In this document: one piece after another, positions 7,526-16,178 of the stretch
Layout: each line of letters opens with the position of its first letter
How positions within the stretch are numbered: position 1 is the first letter of the stretch
Assembly (NCBI GenBank): GCA_028277845.1
Contig: JANQFL010000092.1
Coordinates: 1 to 42,884 of the forward strand
Reading direction: 5' to 3'
DNA length: 42,884 nucleotides
From: Sneathiellales bacterium
GTDB lineage: Bacteria > Pseudomonadota > Alphaproteobacteria > JANQFL01
The notes under the pieces: model-generated
Told to the model about the DNA's origin: nothing
The model's database searches: none
Seen by the model: the letters and a program-made list of their open reading frames with translations, nothing else
Position numbers and translations under genes: made by a program

Positions 7526-8377
7526 TTATCGGTTGTAGCCGAAAGTCGCGCCTACGATTTCACAGCGCCGGTCGATTTCGGCGCAATCTTCCGGACTGAA
7601 CGTTTCCGCATGGCTGCCGATGCGCGACGCCGAGATCGGCTTGTCCGAGAGGTCAGTCAAGAACGTCCGCCACTTGGTATGGCCGGCGACTTCGGACATG
7701 TGCGGACTATTGCGCCAAGTGGCGTTCGGCGCATTGGGCAAAGCCCCCTCGGCGACGCCGCAAAAGCGCCAGACATCCGCCGCCACGGTGTCCGGTGTCC
7801 GGGCCATGTCTTCATATCGGATGAACAGGATGCGGTTCCTGAGCGCCTCGCCCCTGGATTTGATGAACTGCAACAATGGCAAGTAATAGCCGTTATAGGT
7901 TTCGCACATGGCAGCCAGATCGTCGCCGGTACGCGAAAGGTGGCTGTTGATCCCATCCCTTCGCTGCTTGTCCGCGACGGTGCGCATGGATGCGATCGTG
8001 TCCTTGGGGTCGCGGACCGACACGACGAACCGTGCCACGGGCAGCAGGTGTACGAGCGCCGGCAGGACCCTCGTCAGATCGACCGTCTTCATGACCAATG
8101 CGCCGGGTTTGCCATTGGCAGCCCATGTTTCCGACATCACCCGTTGCAATAGTTGACGGGTAAAGTCCGTGAAACGTTCCTTGCTGCCGAAATAGTCGGT
8201 GATGAACAGGCTGTCCTCACCCATATAGCGGGCATACAGATTGATCTGAGCGCTCAGATACCGGCTCGGGTTGATGGCCGGGTTGGTGTCGGGCGAGGTG
8301 CAGGTGATCTGCTGCAGCAAGGTGGTGCCGCTGCGCATGGCACCGCCGACGAAGATGGGTTTGACCGTGTCGTTCAT
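7526..8377 (-). CDS. Sulfotransferase family protein
   Basis: With the ATG at 8377 the protein is 283 residues. The 5'-phosphosulfate-binding loop is at residues 8-20 (IFVGGAMRSGTTL). The 3'-phosphate-binding strand-helix is RFVVSVRDPKDTIASM, with the conserved arginine and serine. These mark a PAPS-dependent sulfotransferase of the broad Sulfotransfer_1/3 superfamily. A histidine at the usual catalytic position is not obvious and the acceptor is unknown. An in-frame upstream extension to 8446 was rejected because it adds no family sequence and overlaps the promoter side of the divergent thioesterase gene at 8473. Confidence 0.85.
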   Translation of the reverse strand: MNDTVKPIFVGGAMRSGTTLLQQITCTSPDTNPAINPSRYLSAQINLYARYMGEDSLFITDYFGSKERFTDFTRQLLQRVMSETWAANGKPGALVMKTVDLTRVLPALVHLLPVARFVVSVRDPKDTIASMRTVADKQRRDGINSHLSRTGDDLAAMCETYNGYYLPLLQFIKSRGEALRNRILFIRYEDMARTPDTVAADVWRFCGVAEGALPNAPNATWRNSPHMSEVAGHTKWRTFLTDLSDKPISASRIGSHAETFSPEDCAEIDRRCEIVGATFGYNR

Positions 8378-8472
8378 GATCCGCCGAAAATTCCCCTGGG
8401 ATGGGCGCCAGCCTAACCAACTCGGGCAGCGATTGGTAGACAGCACTGCTGGCGCAGCCTAGGGTCCGCTTC

Positions 8473-8958
8473 ATGACCGAAACGCCAGCAACAGACAGGC
8501 CGGGGGACAGCCCGCCGCCGAAAGATGGATTTGTCGCGCGGGACCGGCGCAGCCCGCTGACCGACCCGTGGGAACCAATCTACGAACGTGCAGGGCGCGA
8601 AAGCGTCTCCATCGGTCTGTGGTTGCGCGATGCCCATTGCAACGCCCGCGGCATCGTACACGGTGGCCTGATCTCCGCTTTGGCCGACAATGCCATGGGC
8701 CACAGTTGCATCGCCGCACTGAAAACCCTCGGCGCACGCAACGTGGAAGCCGGCGGGTCACAGGCAGGGCCGAAGATCTCCGGCCTGGTCACCGTCAACC
8801 TGGCGATCGATTTTCTCGGTACCGCGCGGCCGGGCGCGTGGCTGCGGATAGACTGCGATGTCGGCAAAATCGGGCGCACCCTGTGTTTCGCGTCCTGTAC
8901 CGTATCCGCCGACGGCGAACCCTGCGCCCGCGGCACGGCCACGTTCAAAGTGCTGTAG
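8473..8958 (+). CDS. PaaI-type hot-dog fold thioesterase
   Basis: This 161-residue protein has the PaaI/4HBT signature: CNARGIVHGGLISALADNAMG holds the HGG motif and the helix that carries the catalytic acid. It is followed by VTVNLAIDFLGTARPG and a closing strand GKIGRTLCFASCTV. Such proteins hydrolyse aryl- or acyl-CoA esters in the cytoplasm. It is divergent from the sulfotransferase, with 95 bases between starts, and converges on the metallo-hydrolase at 8974. The physiological CoA ester cannot be told from sequence. Confidence 0.85.
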   Translation: MTETPATDRPGDSPPPKDGFVARDRRSPLTDPWEPIYERAGRESVSIGLWLRDAHCNARGIVHGGLISALADNAMGHSCIAALKTLGARNVEAGGSQAGPKISGLVTVNLAIDFLGTARPGAWLRIDCDVGKIGRTLCFASCTVSADGEPCARGTATFKVL

Positions 8959-8973
8959 CGCGAACTGCCGCGG

Positions 8974-9780
8974 CTACACCGGAACCTTGAGCGCTTCCTT
9001 GATCAGATTGGTCTTGGAGAAGTTGTATTTGGTCATGCGGGCCATCATGTCCTCGGGCCCCAGCAGCTCCGCGACGATGTTCTCGACGGGCATACCGCGC
9101 TGGTGCAGGTCCTGCGCCTGGCCGCACAATGTGATGATGTTTTCGAGCTTGGCCGCGAGCGACGGCTTGCCGTTTTCCAGGATACCCCGGTGCGGGCAGA
9201 ACAGGGTGGCGAAGTCCAGGGCCAGGACCTTGCGGATGCTGTCCGTCAATTGGTCAAGCCGCTCGTCGGAACGCAGATAGCGCAACGATTTGGAGATATA
9301 CAGGTCGCCGGAGAATACTTCGCCCCGGTCGGGCAGAAAGAAAACATGGAGATCCTTGGCGTGACCGGGTGTGTGGATGGCCTGCAGCCGGGTGCCGCCG
9401 TCCAGCACCGTGATCTCGGGCAACGGCTGGGTTTCTACCGGCCGTGGCGAGCCCCAGATCAGTTTCTGCAGCACCGGCGTGCGGTACCCGGTTTTCAGTT
9501 TGTCCCGGCTGAGTTCCGGAGCGAAGGGCACCAGGCCGCAGTGCCGGGCGATACGGCTGGCGTTGCCGCCGTGATCCTCATGGTGATGGGTGAGCAGCAG
9601 CTTGCCGACGGGTTGTTCACCGATGAACTTGCGCACCGCCGGCCATTGATTGGCCGGTCCGGCATCGATCAACGCTTCGCCGATCCTGTAGACAATGAAC
9701 GACGTGTTGACGCCGCCCTTGAAACGTCCCACCCGGGCGCCGTCGACATCGTTCAACTGGTAGCGCTGATGAATGCCCAT
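8974..9780 (-). CDS. Metallo-beta-lactamase fold hydrolase
   Basis: The 268-residue protein carries the full metal-binding set: THHHEDHGG (residues 64-72), a downstream histidine in TPGHAKD, the bridging aspartate in VFSGDLYIS and a late CPHRG histidine. No signal peptide is present, so it should be cytoplasmic. It most resembles the broad glyoxalase II-like group. The C-terminal ~70 residues (KLENIITLCGQAQDLHQRG to the end) form a helical extension as in LACTB2/YcbL-type relatives. It is monocistronic and convergent with the thioesterase gene. The substrate is unknown. Confidence 0.88.
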   Translation of the reverse strand: MGIHQRYQLNDVDGARVGRFKGGVNTSFIVYRIGEALIDAGPANQWPAVRKFIGEQPVGKLLLTHHHEDHGGNASRIARHCGLVPFAPELSRDKLKTGYRTPVLQKLIWGSPRPVETQPLPEITVLDGGTRLQAIHTPGHAKDLHVFFLPDRGEVFSGDLYISKSLRYLRSDERLDQLTDSIRKVLALDFATLFCPHRGILENGKPSLAAKLENIITLCGQAQDLHQRGMPVENIVAELLGPEDMMARMTKYNFSKTNLIKEALKVPV

Positions 9781-10030
9781 GCGGCCGCAATGTCCCTTCG
9801 GAAGGCCCGCTTCACACGGGAAAAACGCACCATAGGGCCGCCCGCGGCCGGGTTCAACGGTGCCCTAGGGTCAAGTAAAGGTGCGTTCTTGACGGCACAC
9901 AACCATGCGGCGTCTTCGGGTCTTCCCCTTGCGCGCGAACTCCACCGGACTTGGACCATTGACTTGTGTCAGTGCCGGCGGCGGTATGGTAAATCATTCC
10001 TTACCGGGGATGACGGGAAAGGATGATGCT

Positions 10031-10261
10031 ATGACCAAGCCCAAGGATGCCTTGTTCGACGTCACCCACACCGTCGCCGAAGGGGTTGAAAAACTGCGCC
10101 TTGCCTTGGCCCGCGAATGGCAGGCGGTGGAGGATGCCAGTCTGGATCGCGCCCATGGCGCCACACGGGACGACCGGCCGTCTGCCGGATATCATCCGTG
10201 CGAACCGGCCGATGTGGCCGAACCGGCGGCACGACACCGTCCGGATGCAAAACCCCACTGA
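10031..10261 (+). CDS. Small hypothetical protein
   Basis: A 76-residue acidic-basic polypeptide starts at the ATG at 10031, after GGGAAAGG. The N-terminal 35 residues (FDVTHTVAEGVEKLRLALAREWQAVEDAS) look helical and amphipathic. The C-terminal half is charged and proline/alanine-rich and is probably disordered. A TTGACT hexamer at 9959-9964 and AT-rich bases around 9990 may form a promoter. I do not recognise the family. It converges with the AraC gene at 10281. The plausible ribosome-binding site and a clean start support a real gene, though not strongly. Confidence 0.5.
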   Translation: MTKPKDALFDVTHTVAEGVEKLRLALAREWQAVEDASLDRAHGATRDDRPSAGYHPCEPADVAEPAARHRPDAKPH

Positions 10262-10280
10262 ACGTCCGGCGACGTAACTT

Positions 10281-11306
10281 TCAGACGCGTTCTTGTGCCC
10301 GGCGGGTGTCCGAGGGCAGTTCGCCGAAGTGCGCGCGGTAGTTCTGCGCCAGCCGGCTGAGATGCCATATCCCCAGATCAGCCGCGATGTCGCCGATACT
10401 GCGCTGCCGGTTCGCCTCCGACACGAGGGCGGAGCGGAAGGCATTGAGCTGGACGATACGACGGTACACCGCGGGGCTCTGGCCGAAACGGTCGCGAAAG
10501 GCATATTCCAGGCTGCGGCGCGACACACCCAGGCTACCGGCCAACTCGGCGATGTCCTGATGGGCGCCGGCGGATCGGCGGATGCGGTCGCGGGCCGCCA
10601 GGGCGATATCGTTTGCGATCGCGGCTGCTGCTTCTGTTCGGCAATCGGGCGTCCGCCGTGCAAGCGCGCTGGCAAGATAGCCGGCCATCAGCCCGGCCAG
10701 GGAGATCTGGAATCCGGTCAGGGCGCTCTTGTCCTCCTCGCCGCCCGCGAATCGGCCGGCGAGCGACAAGGCCTGCATCACCATCTGACGCAGTGTCTGC
10801 GCCTGCAACCGATCCCGATCGATCAGCGACAGGGAATCCGCATGGCCGGACAACAGGTGATGATCCACGCCGCCGGGCAGGCAGGGCGTTAGAAAAAGCT
10901 CGAAGACGTCGGCCGCAATATTGATGACGCAAAAATGGGCACCGGCGCGCGCGCGGAAATCGAAACCGGCGCCGGGTGTCAGATACAGCAGGCTGTCGTG
11001 ATCGAACGGTGTGCTTCCGAGCCAGCCGAAATTGCCCTCGCGCATGAAAAACACCACGCCGTAATGATCGGCCGGCGCGGCGCCCCATTGGTCCAGATCC
11101 TGGTCGATGGTCTCGAAATAGAGGCCGAACTTCTCACCCAGCAAAACGGTCCTGAACCAGCCCGTATACCGCCCCGGACTGATCTGCTGGTAATGCTGGT
11201 CATAGCCGGTCAGGCAGGCGGCCTGCTGGTCGATATCGGCGAAGACCTCCTCGTGTGATGACAGTCCGTCTGCGCAATTCGGATATCGTTCCCGGAATGT
11301 CAGCAT
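10281..11306 (-). CDS. AraC-family transcriptional regulator
   Basis: From the ATG at 11306 the protein is 341 residues. The C-terminal ~100 residues form the AraC double helix-turn-helix (HQDIAELAGSLGVSRRSLEYAFRDRFG and RSIGDIAADLGIWHLSRLAQNYRAHFGELPS). The N-terminal ~230 residues are a cupin-like sensor of the AraC_binding_2/EutR-like type (GNFGWLGSTPFDHDSLLYLTPG). The gene is divergent from the secreted alpha/beta hydrolase at 11412, with 105 bases between starts, so it probably controls that gene. The effector is unknown. Confidence 0.87.
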   Translation of the reverse strand: MLTFRERYPNCADGLSSHEEVFADIDQQAACLTGYDQHYQQISPGRYTGWFRTVLLGEKFGLYFETIDQDLDQWGAAPADHYGVVFFMREGNFGWLGSTPFDHDSLLYLTPGAGFDFRARAGAHFCVINIAADVFELFLTPCLPGGVDHHLLSGHADSLSLIDRDRLQAQTLRQMVMQALSLAGRFAGGEEDKSALTGFQISLAGLMAGYLASALARRTPDCRTEAAAAIANDIALAARDRIRRSAGAHQDIAELAGSLGVSRRSLEYAFRDRFGQSPAVYRRIVQLNAFRSALVSEANRQRSIGDIAADLGIWHLSRLAQNYRAHFGELPSDTRRAQERV

Positions 11307-11411
11307 GACAGCCCCCTTGCCGTGCCGCACGGTTGCGTGATGCGGATAACGCCCCGAAGCGGCCTTTGGTTAGCCTCAACGCTAGCACAGACAAAGAGGG
11401 GAGGACACGTC

Positions 11412-12302
11412 ATGACCGTATTCCGCAGCCATTTGATCGGGATTTGCGCCGCCGCCGCGGTGGCGTTGGGCGCGTTTACCGTACCGGCCCAGGCCGGCGG
11501 CTATCTCGAGGTCGAACCGGGCGTCGAAATATACTACGAGGAAAAAGGCCAGGGGCCGGCCCTGGTGCTCGTGCCCGGCTGGACGTTCACCACCAAGGTG
11601 TTCGAAAACCAGGTCGACGCGTTCGCCAAGACCCACCGGGTCATCAGCTTCGATCCCCGTGGCCATGGCCGCTCGACCGTTACTCTGGAAGGCAACAACT
11701 ACACGACCCAGGGTGCCGATCTGACCAAGCTGCTCAAGCACCTCAAGGTAAGCGACCCGGTTCTTGTCGGTTGGTCGTTTGGTTGCCTGGCGACCTGGGA
11801 ATTCATCAAGAGCAACGGGACCGGCGCGGCCAAGGGCCACGTCTGTATCGACCTGTCGCCAACGCCCATGACGGGTGTCGACGGTGACTGGGTGGAAGGC
11901 GGCGTGGCCGATATCGCCGGGTTCTATCACGGTCTGCAGTCGCCCAAGGGTCACCGGGACATCATTGTCTGGTATACCGACGAAGTGATGATCCAGAAGC
12001 CGCTGACGCCCGAGATCACAACCTGGGTGGTCGACCAATCGCTCAGCTCGCCGCCCTGGGTGGCCGCCGCCTACATGGCCGCCGGCATGTTTTCAAACTA
12101 CATGGAGACCGCCAAAAAGATCGACGCCGAGCTGCCGTCGTTGTTCGTCGTGGCCGATCACTGGGCCGACACCGCCAAGCGGTACCTGGCCAAGCATACG
12201 CCGAAGAGCCGCGTTGTGGCGTTCGGCGGGCACATGATGTTCTGGGAACATCACGAAAAATTCAACGGCTTGCTGAAAGAATTCCTCGCCGGCGCCAAAT
12301 AG
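11412..12302 (+). CDS. Secreted alpha/beta hydrolase
   Basis: A strong Shine-Dalgarno (AGGGGAGG) precedes the ATG at 11412. The 296-residue precursor starts with a signal peptide ending at VPAQAGG. The mature enzyme has the oxyanion segment VPGWTF, DPRGHGRS and the nucleophile elbow VGWSFG (Ser122). A catalytic histidine lies near the end (FGGHMMFW). This is a canonical alpha/beta hydrolase exported to the periplasm; the substrate is undetermined. It is divergent from an AraC regulator and closed by a hairpin terminator at 12359. Confidence 0.88.
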   Translation: MTVFRSHLIGICAAAAVALGAFTVPAQAGGYLEVEPGVEIYYEEKGQGPALVLVPGWTFTTKVFENQVDAFAKTHRVISFDPRGHGRSTVTLEGNNYTTQGADLTKLLKHLKVSDPVLVGWSFGCLATWEFIKSNGTGAAKGHVCIDLSPTPMTGVDGDWVEGGVADIAGFYHGLQSPKGHRDIIVWYTDEVMIQKPLTPEITTWVVDQSLSSPPWVAAAYMAAGMFSNYMETAKKIDAELPSLFVVADHWADTAKRYLAKHTPKSRVVAFGGHMMFWEHHEKFNGLLKEFLAGAK

Positions 12303-12358
12303 GAGCCATACGTGATTTGGACGGAGATCGGAGCCGTCGTGACCAACCTGTGAGAGTG

Positions 12359-12400
12359 GCCGCGCCCCCTTGTTCCAGGGCGCGGCTGTGCTTTAATTTC
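12359..12400 (+). terminator. Hairpin terminator after the secreted hydrolase
   Basis: A perfect 9-base-pair GC stem (GCCGCGCCC at 12359-12367 with GGGCGCGGC at 12378-12386, 10-base loop) is followed by a T-rich tail (TGTGCTTTAATTT). It lies 57 bases after the hydrolase stop and just before the next gene at 12405. Confidence 0.75.
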
Positions 12401-12404
12401 CGGT

Positions 12405-12869
12405 ATGGATTGGGACCAGGCCGGATCGGATTTTCTGCCCGACGGGGCGTTGCGGGATATCTATGTCTTGAACGTCACCATCGATGACTGGCAGGCCGTG
12501 GTCGATATCGTCCGGGATCTGGATCCACCACCCGTCTACATGGTCGACATCAAGCCGGTGCCATTGCCCGAAAGGGTGGAAGATATCTTCGCCGTGCGGC
12601 CGAACGCTTCTCCCATGCTGTCGTTCATGCGGGCCAATGCCCAACTCAATTGCCACTTTTTCTCCCAAGACGAAATCGAGTTCGATCTCGACCCGGCCGA
12701 AGTGGCCGAGGCCGAGGACCTGTTCGCCGTGGCGGAATTCATGGAAACCATCGGCTGGCGAACCGGCAAAACGGTGATATTGACCCAGGAAAACACGCGT
12801 AAAAATCCCATCCTGCGCTTCACCACCGATAGCGGCGAGGTGGAATGGTTGCCGCCGGGGCGGGTTTAG
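12405..12869 (+). CDS. Conserved-looking hypothetical protein, acidic
   Basis: This 154-residue acidic cytoplasmic protein has no signal peptide or membrane segment. Regular alternation (LRDIYVLNVTIDDWQAVVDIVRDL, then GKTVILTQENTRKNPILRFTTDSGEVEWLP) suggests an alpha/beta fold, and I do not recognise the family. The start follows a terminator tail with no strong Shine-Dalgarno. Its TAG stop (12867-12869) is also the first codon-length element of repeat copy 2. The following reductase gene may be co-transcribed through that repeat. Confidence 0.7.
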   Translation: MDWDQAGSDFLPDGALRDIYVLNVTIDDWQAVVDIVRDLDPPPVYMVDIKPVPLPERVEDIFAVRPNASPMLSFMRANAQLNCHFFSQDEIEFDLDPAEVAEAEDLFAVAEFMETIGWRTGKTVILTQENTRKNPILRFTTDSGEVEWLPPGRV

Positions 12870-12914
12870 AGCGTGTCTCCCTTAGATGGAAACAATTCTG
12901 TTTCTCGAGCGGCC
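12867..12914 (+). repeat. Dispersed gene-end repeat, copy 2 (first module only)
   Basis: This copy has 48 bases and begins TAGAGC exactly at the stop codon of the gene ending at 12869. It contains TTAGATGGAA and ATTCTGTTTCTCGAGCGGCC and then diverges from copies 1 and 3 immediately after CGGCC. It lacks the second module and hairpin, and the 12930 gene's ribosome-binding region follows directly. It shows that the repeat has at least two separable modules. Confidence 0.88.
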
Positions 12915-12929
12915 GGCGAAGAAACGCAC

Positions 12930-13451
12930 ATGACCGTCATTCGCGGGTACATGGCGGCCAGCGCCGACGGCTATATCGCCGACCGCGATGGCGGTGTCGG
13001 CTGGCTCGATCCGTTCAACGGCCTGGATTATGGCTACACGGCCTTCATCGCGCAGATCCGCACCGTGGTCATGGGCCGCGCCACCTACGATCAGGCGCGT
13101 GGCTTCGGACCCGACTGGGTCTATGCCGGCAAGCGTGGCATCGTCGTCACCTCGTCGTCGCTGCATGACGCACCCGCGGATGTCACTGCCTGGCACGACG
13201 ATTTGCCCGGATTGGCGGCGCATTTGCGGGCCCTGGACGACGGCGATGTCTGGATTGTCGGCGGGTCCCAACTGCAATCGGCCCTGATCGAAATCGGCGC
13301 CCTCGACCGGCTGGAGCTGTTCTACATGCCGGTGTTGCTGGGGAACGGCGTACCGCTGTTTCGCGCCGGCAAAGACATCAGAGCTTTGCAGTTGGAGGCG
13401 GCCGAGCCGTTTGAAAACGGCGTGGTCCGCCTCGACTACCGGCTGTCCTGA
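12930..13451 (+). CDS. Dihydrofolate reductase / RibD C-terminal domain protein
   Basis: From the ATG at 12930 (upstream GAAGAAA) this is a 173-residue single-domain protein of the RibD_C/DHFR-like family. It opens with TVIRGYMAASADGYIADRDGGVGWLD and has TVVMGRATYDQ (the NADPH-binding segment) and VWIVGGSQLQSALIEIG. Members reduce pteridine or deazaflavin-like substrates with NAD(P)H, and many are uncharacterised. An apparent upstream start at 12873 would translate the repeat itself (MSPLDGNNSVSRAAG...), so I rejected it. No riboflavin or folate genes are nearby, so the role is open. Confidence 0.85.
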   Translation: MTVIRGYMAASADGYIADRDGGVGWLDPFNGLDYGYTAFIAQIRTVVMGRATYDQARGFGPDWVYAGKRGIVVTSSSLHDAPADVTAWHDDLPGLAAHLRALDDGDVWIVGGSQLQSALIEIGALDRLELFYMPVLLGNGVPLFRAGKDIRALQLEAAEPFENGVVRLDYRLS

Positions 13452-13552
13452 TATTTGATCGGAGGCCGACCTTGACCGGAGGCGTGCCATCTTGATCGCG
13501 CGTCCCCACCATCGTCTCCACACCGGCCGGTATTCCACCGCCGGGCGCAGCG

Positions 13553-14395
13553 TTAGCTTCCCGGCGTCAGCCCGTTCCAGAATTGAACGTTGGCACGGAT
13601 CAACAGACCGTCGCGGCGGCTTTGCAGACAGGGCCGCAGGTGCGACATGCGGTGCTGTGCGATGTCGTCGAGACAGGCCCGGAAGACCCCGGCCGCTTGG
13701 GCCACCGGACCGTCCGGTGCGCCGTCGAGCGGCACTCCGGCAATGCGCGCCCACAAGGCACGGCGTTGCCGGTCACTCAGCAGGGCCGTTTCGCCGATGG
13801 CGTTGATGGTGCGGTCGAGTACGTTGACCGTATGGCCGAGGGCCTTTTTGTCGTCAAAATACCCCTCCGCCAACTGCCGGGCCGGGCCAGCGGCGAAATC
13901 CTGTTCCGCCAGGGTCATGGGATTGGGATCGTACGGGTCGGCCTCGGGGATCAGGGTGGTTTGAAGCACGACCTCCAACGCGACAGCGCTGGCGTCGAGC
14001 CGCCGTAGAATCCCGAGCGGCAATGACGCCGCAATGCGGGTATTGCCACCCGCCGACGTGAGGTCGATCAACCCATCCGCCCGCATTGTGCGCACGGCGC
14101 CGTCGCGGCCGGTAACGTGCAGGCGCAGACCGCCGGCGACGACATGGTACGGGATGCCGGCGCGCGGTGCGCGCCGCTCCTGCTGCAGACAAAAGCTGCT
14201 GAGTTGCACAATGCAGCCGTTCGGACCGCACTGCATCGGAATCGCCTCGACGGTGTGGATCAGGCCGAGCGCCTGGGGCGCGCCATGGGCCGGGCGCGGC
14301 GCCAACATTGCGGTGGCGGCCAATAGGGCCAGACCGAACATCAAAAGGAACATTGACTGGGGTACGCGAACGGAAAGCAAAACGGAACGGTCCAT
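13553..14395 (-). CDS. Secreted hypothetical protein with conserved cysteines
   Basis: A GGAGG ribosome-binding site precedes the ATG at 14395. The 280-residue precursor has a long signal peptide (two hydrophobic runs, cleavage near RPAHG). Mature features are CGPNGCIVQLSSFCLQQ (three cysteines close together) and later cysteines at RACLDDIAQ and LRPCLQSRRDG. This suggests one or more periplasmic disulfides. I do not recognise the family. It is convergent with the reductase gene and lies downstream of the acyl-CoA ligase, from which the terminator at 14493 separates it. Confidence 0.65.
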   Translation of the reverse strand: MDRSVLLSVRVPQSMFLLMFGLALLAATAMLAPRPAHGAPQALGLIHTVEAIPMQCGPNGCIVQLSSFCLQQERRAPRAGIPYHVVAGGLRLHVTGRDGAVRTMRADGLIDLTSAGGNTRIAASLPLGILRRLDASAVALEVVLQTTLIPEADPYDPNPMTLAEQDFAAGPARQLAEGYFDDKKALGHTVNVLDRTINAIGETALLSDRQRRALWARIAGVPLDGAPDGPVAQAAGVFRACLDDIAQHRMSHLRPCLQSRRDGLLIRANVQFWNGLTPGS

Positions 14396-14492
14396 GACAG
14401 GAGTCCTCCGGGATGCGGACCCGCTTGTACAGAAGCGGATCGGGGTCGCGTTCGATTTCGGCGTTCAGTTTACGGAATTTGCCCGGGCGTAG

Positions 14493-14531
14493 AAACGGCC
14501 TCCGCCATACCCGTTTTGCGCGGGAGGCCGT
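14493..14531 (-). terminator. Terminator of the acyl-CoA ligase gene
   Basis: On the minus strand, 9 bases after the ligase stop, a perfect 9-base-pair stem (ACGGCCTCC with GGAGGCCGT) encloses an inner CCCG/CGGG pairing and is followed by TTTCT. This is consistent with intrinsic termination, although the T tract is short. Confidence 0.65.
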
Positions 14532-14540
14532 GGCGCGGCG

Positions 14541-16091
14541 CTACAGGATCCGGCTCTTGTGCCCCTGCCAGTATTTGTCGCGGAGTTGCCGTTTGTAGAG
14601 CTTGCCCGTGGGCAGCCGCGGCAGCGTGTCCTCGAAATCGATGCTGCGGGGACATTTGAGGTGGGCCAGATGCTCGCGGCAGAACGCGATAAGCTCTTCG
14701 GCCATGGCATCGCCGGGTTCGTGGCCGGGCATCAGTTCGATCGCCGCCTTGACCTCTTCGCCCAGGTCGTCGTTGGGCACGCCGAACACGGCGGCATCCG
14801 CGACCTTGGGGTGGGTGATCAGCAGGTCCTCGCATTCCTGGGGGTAGATATTCACGCCACCGGATATGACCATGAACGTCGACCGGTCGGTCAGGTACAG
14901 GTAGTTGTCCTCGTCGATATAGCCGACATCGCCCACGGTACTCATGGTGCCGTCGGGGGAGCGGGCTTCGGCGGTGCGTTCGGGGTCGTTGAAGTACTGG
15001 AATTCGGTGGCCGTCTTGAACCACACCGTGCCCGGCGTACCCAACGGCAAGGGCTGCATGTCGTCGTCGAGAATGTGCAGATCACCCAGCAGCACCTTGC
15101 CGACGGAACCCTTGTGGGCCAGCCATTCCTCACTGTTGCAGGCCGTGAAACCGAGGCCTTCGGTGGCGCCGTAGTATTCGAAAATGATCGGGCCCCACCA
15201 ATCGATCATCTGCTCCTTGATCTTGACCGGACAGGGCGCGGCGGCGTGTATTGCGATTTCCAGCGATGACACATCGTATTTCAGCCGCACGTCGTCGGAC
15301 AGCTTGAGCATGCGCGAGAACATGGTCGGTACGAGCTGCGTGTGGGTAACCTGGTATCGTTCGACCAGTTGCAGGTAATGCTCGGCATCGAAGTGTTCCA
15401 TGACGATCACCGTGGCCCCGAAGCGCAGAGCGAAACTGACCGCCGCGTTCGGCGCGGCGTGATACAGCGGCGCCGGCGACAGATAGATCATGCCCTCGCG
15501 GTATTGCCACAGGTCCATGAGAAACGTGTAGAGCGGGATGTTGTGATCCGGCGGCTTGTCCGGCATGGGGCGTAGAACGCCCTTGGGCCGACCGGTGGTG
15601 CCTGACGAATACAGCATCGCCAGGCCGAGGCGCTCATCGGCCACCGGTGTGTCCGGAAGGGCGGCGACGGCTTCGTCCAGGTTGACCACTTTACCGCCGT
15701 CACCAGGTCCGTCGACGACGATGCACGACACCACGTCGGGACAGTGCTCAAGGGCCTCCAGCGCCACGGCACGGCGTGATTCCGAGGTGATCAGGACCCG
15801 GCTTTCGCTGTTATTGACGATATAGGCGAGTTCCCCGGCGGTCAGGTACGAATTGATGCAGGTGTTGTAGAGGCCGGTGCGGTCGCCGGCACCGCAGCAC
15901 TCCAGATACCGATTGTTGTTTTCCATGAACACGGAATAGTGGCCCCGGTGTTGCAGGCCGTTGGCCCGAAGCAAATGGGCCAGCCGGTTGCAGCGCCGGT
16001 CGTATTCGGCGTAGCTCACCGCTTCGCCGCTATCGGCCATGATGAAGGCCGGCTTGTCGGGATGTTGCCGAACGTATCTGCCGGGATACAT
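14541..16091 (-). CDS. AMP-forming acyl-CoA synthetase (FadD/CaiC-like)
   Basis: The 516-residue protein is a full ANL-superfamily adenylating enzyme. Its ATP-binding P-loop is YSSGTTGRPKG (161-171), the adenine-binding segment is EYYGATEGLGF, the hinge aspartate region is YLTDRSTFMVISGG, and the C-terminal catalytic lysine is in LPTGKLYKR (Lys497). It activates a carboxylic acid to an acyl-CoA through the acyl-adenylate. An analogy to carnitine-CoA ligases (CaiC) can be drawn, but the gene is 8 kb from the carnitine island and monocistronic, so the substrate stays open. Confidence 0.9.
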   Translation of the reverse strand: MYPGRYVRQHPDKPAFIMADSGEAVSYAEYDRRCNRLAHLLRANGLQHRGHYSVFMENNNRYLECCGAGDRTGLYNTCINSYLTAGELAYIVNNSESRVLITSESRRAVALEALEHCPDVVSCIVVDGPGDGGKVVNLDEAVAALPDTPVADERLGLAMLYSSGTTGRPKGVLRPMPDKPPDHNIPLYTFLMDLWQYREGMIYLSPAPLYHAAPNAAVSFALRFGATVIVMEHFDAEHYLQLVERYQVTHTQLVPTMFSRMLKLSDDVRLKYDVSSLEIAIHAAAPCPVKIKEQMIDWWGPIIFEYYGATEGLGFTACNSEEWLAHKGSVGKVLLGDLHILDDDMQPLPLGTPGTVWFKTATEFQYFNDPERTAEARSPDGTMSTVGDVGYIDEDNYLYLTDRSTFMVISGGVNIYPQECEDLLITHPKVADAAVFGVPNDDLGEEVKAAIELMPGHEPGDAMAEELIAFCREHLAHLKCPRSIDFEDTLPRLPTGKLYKRQLRDKYWQGHKSRIL

Positions 16092-16178
16092 GGCGCCCCC
16101 TGTCGCGCGCGTTTGCCCCTGTCGGAAGACATTTTAGGCACGGCGGGCAAGGCGCGACAAATTGAAAAGTAATCAGCA

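Noticed and set aside
12873-12929. N-terminal extension of the reductase reading from 12873
   Set aside because: These codons translate the dispersed repeat and lack family sequence; the ATG at 12930 starts the RibD-like domain.
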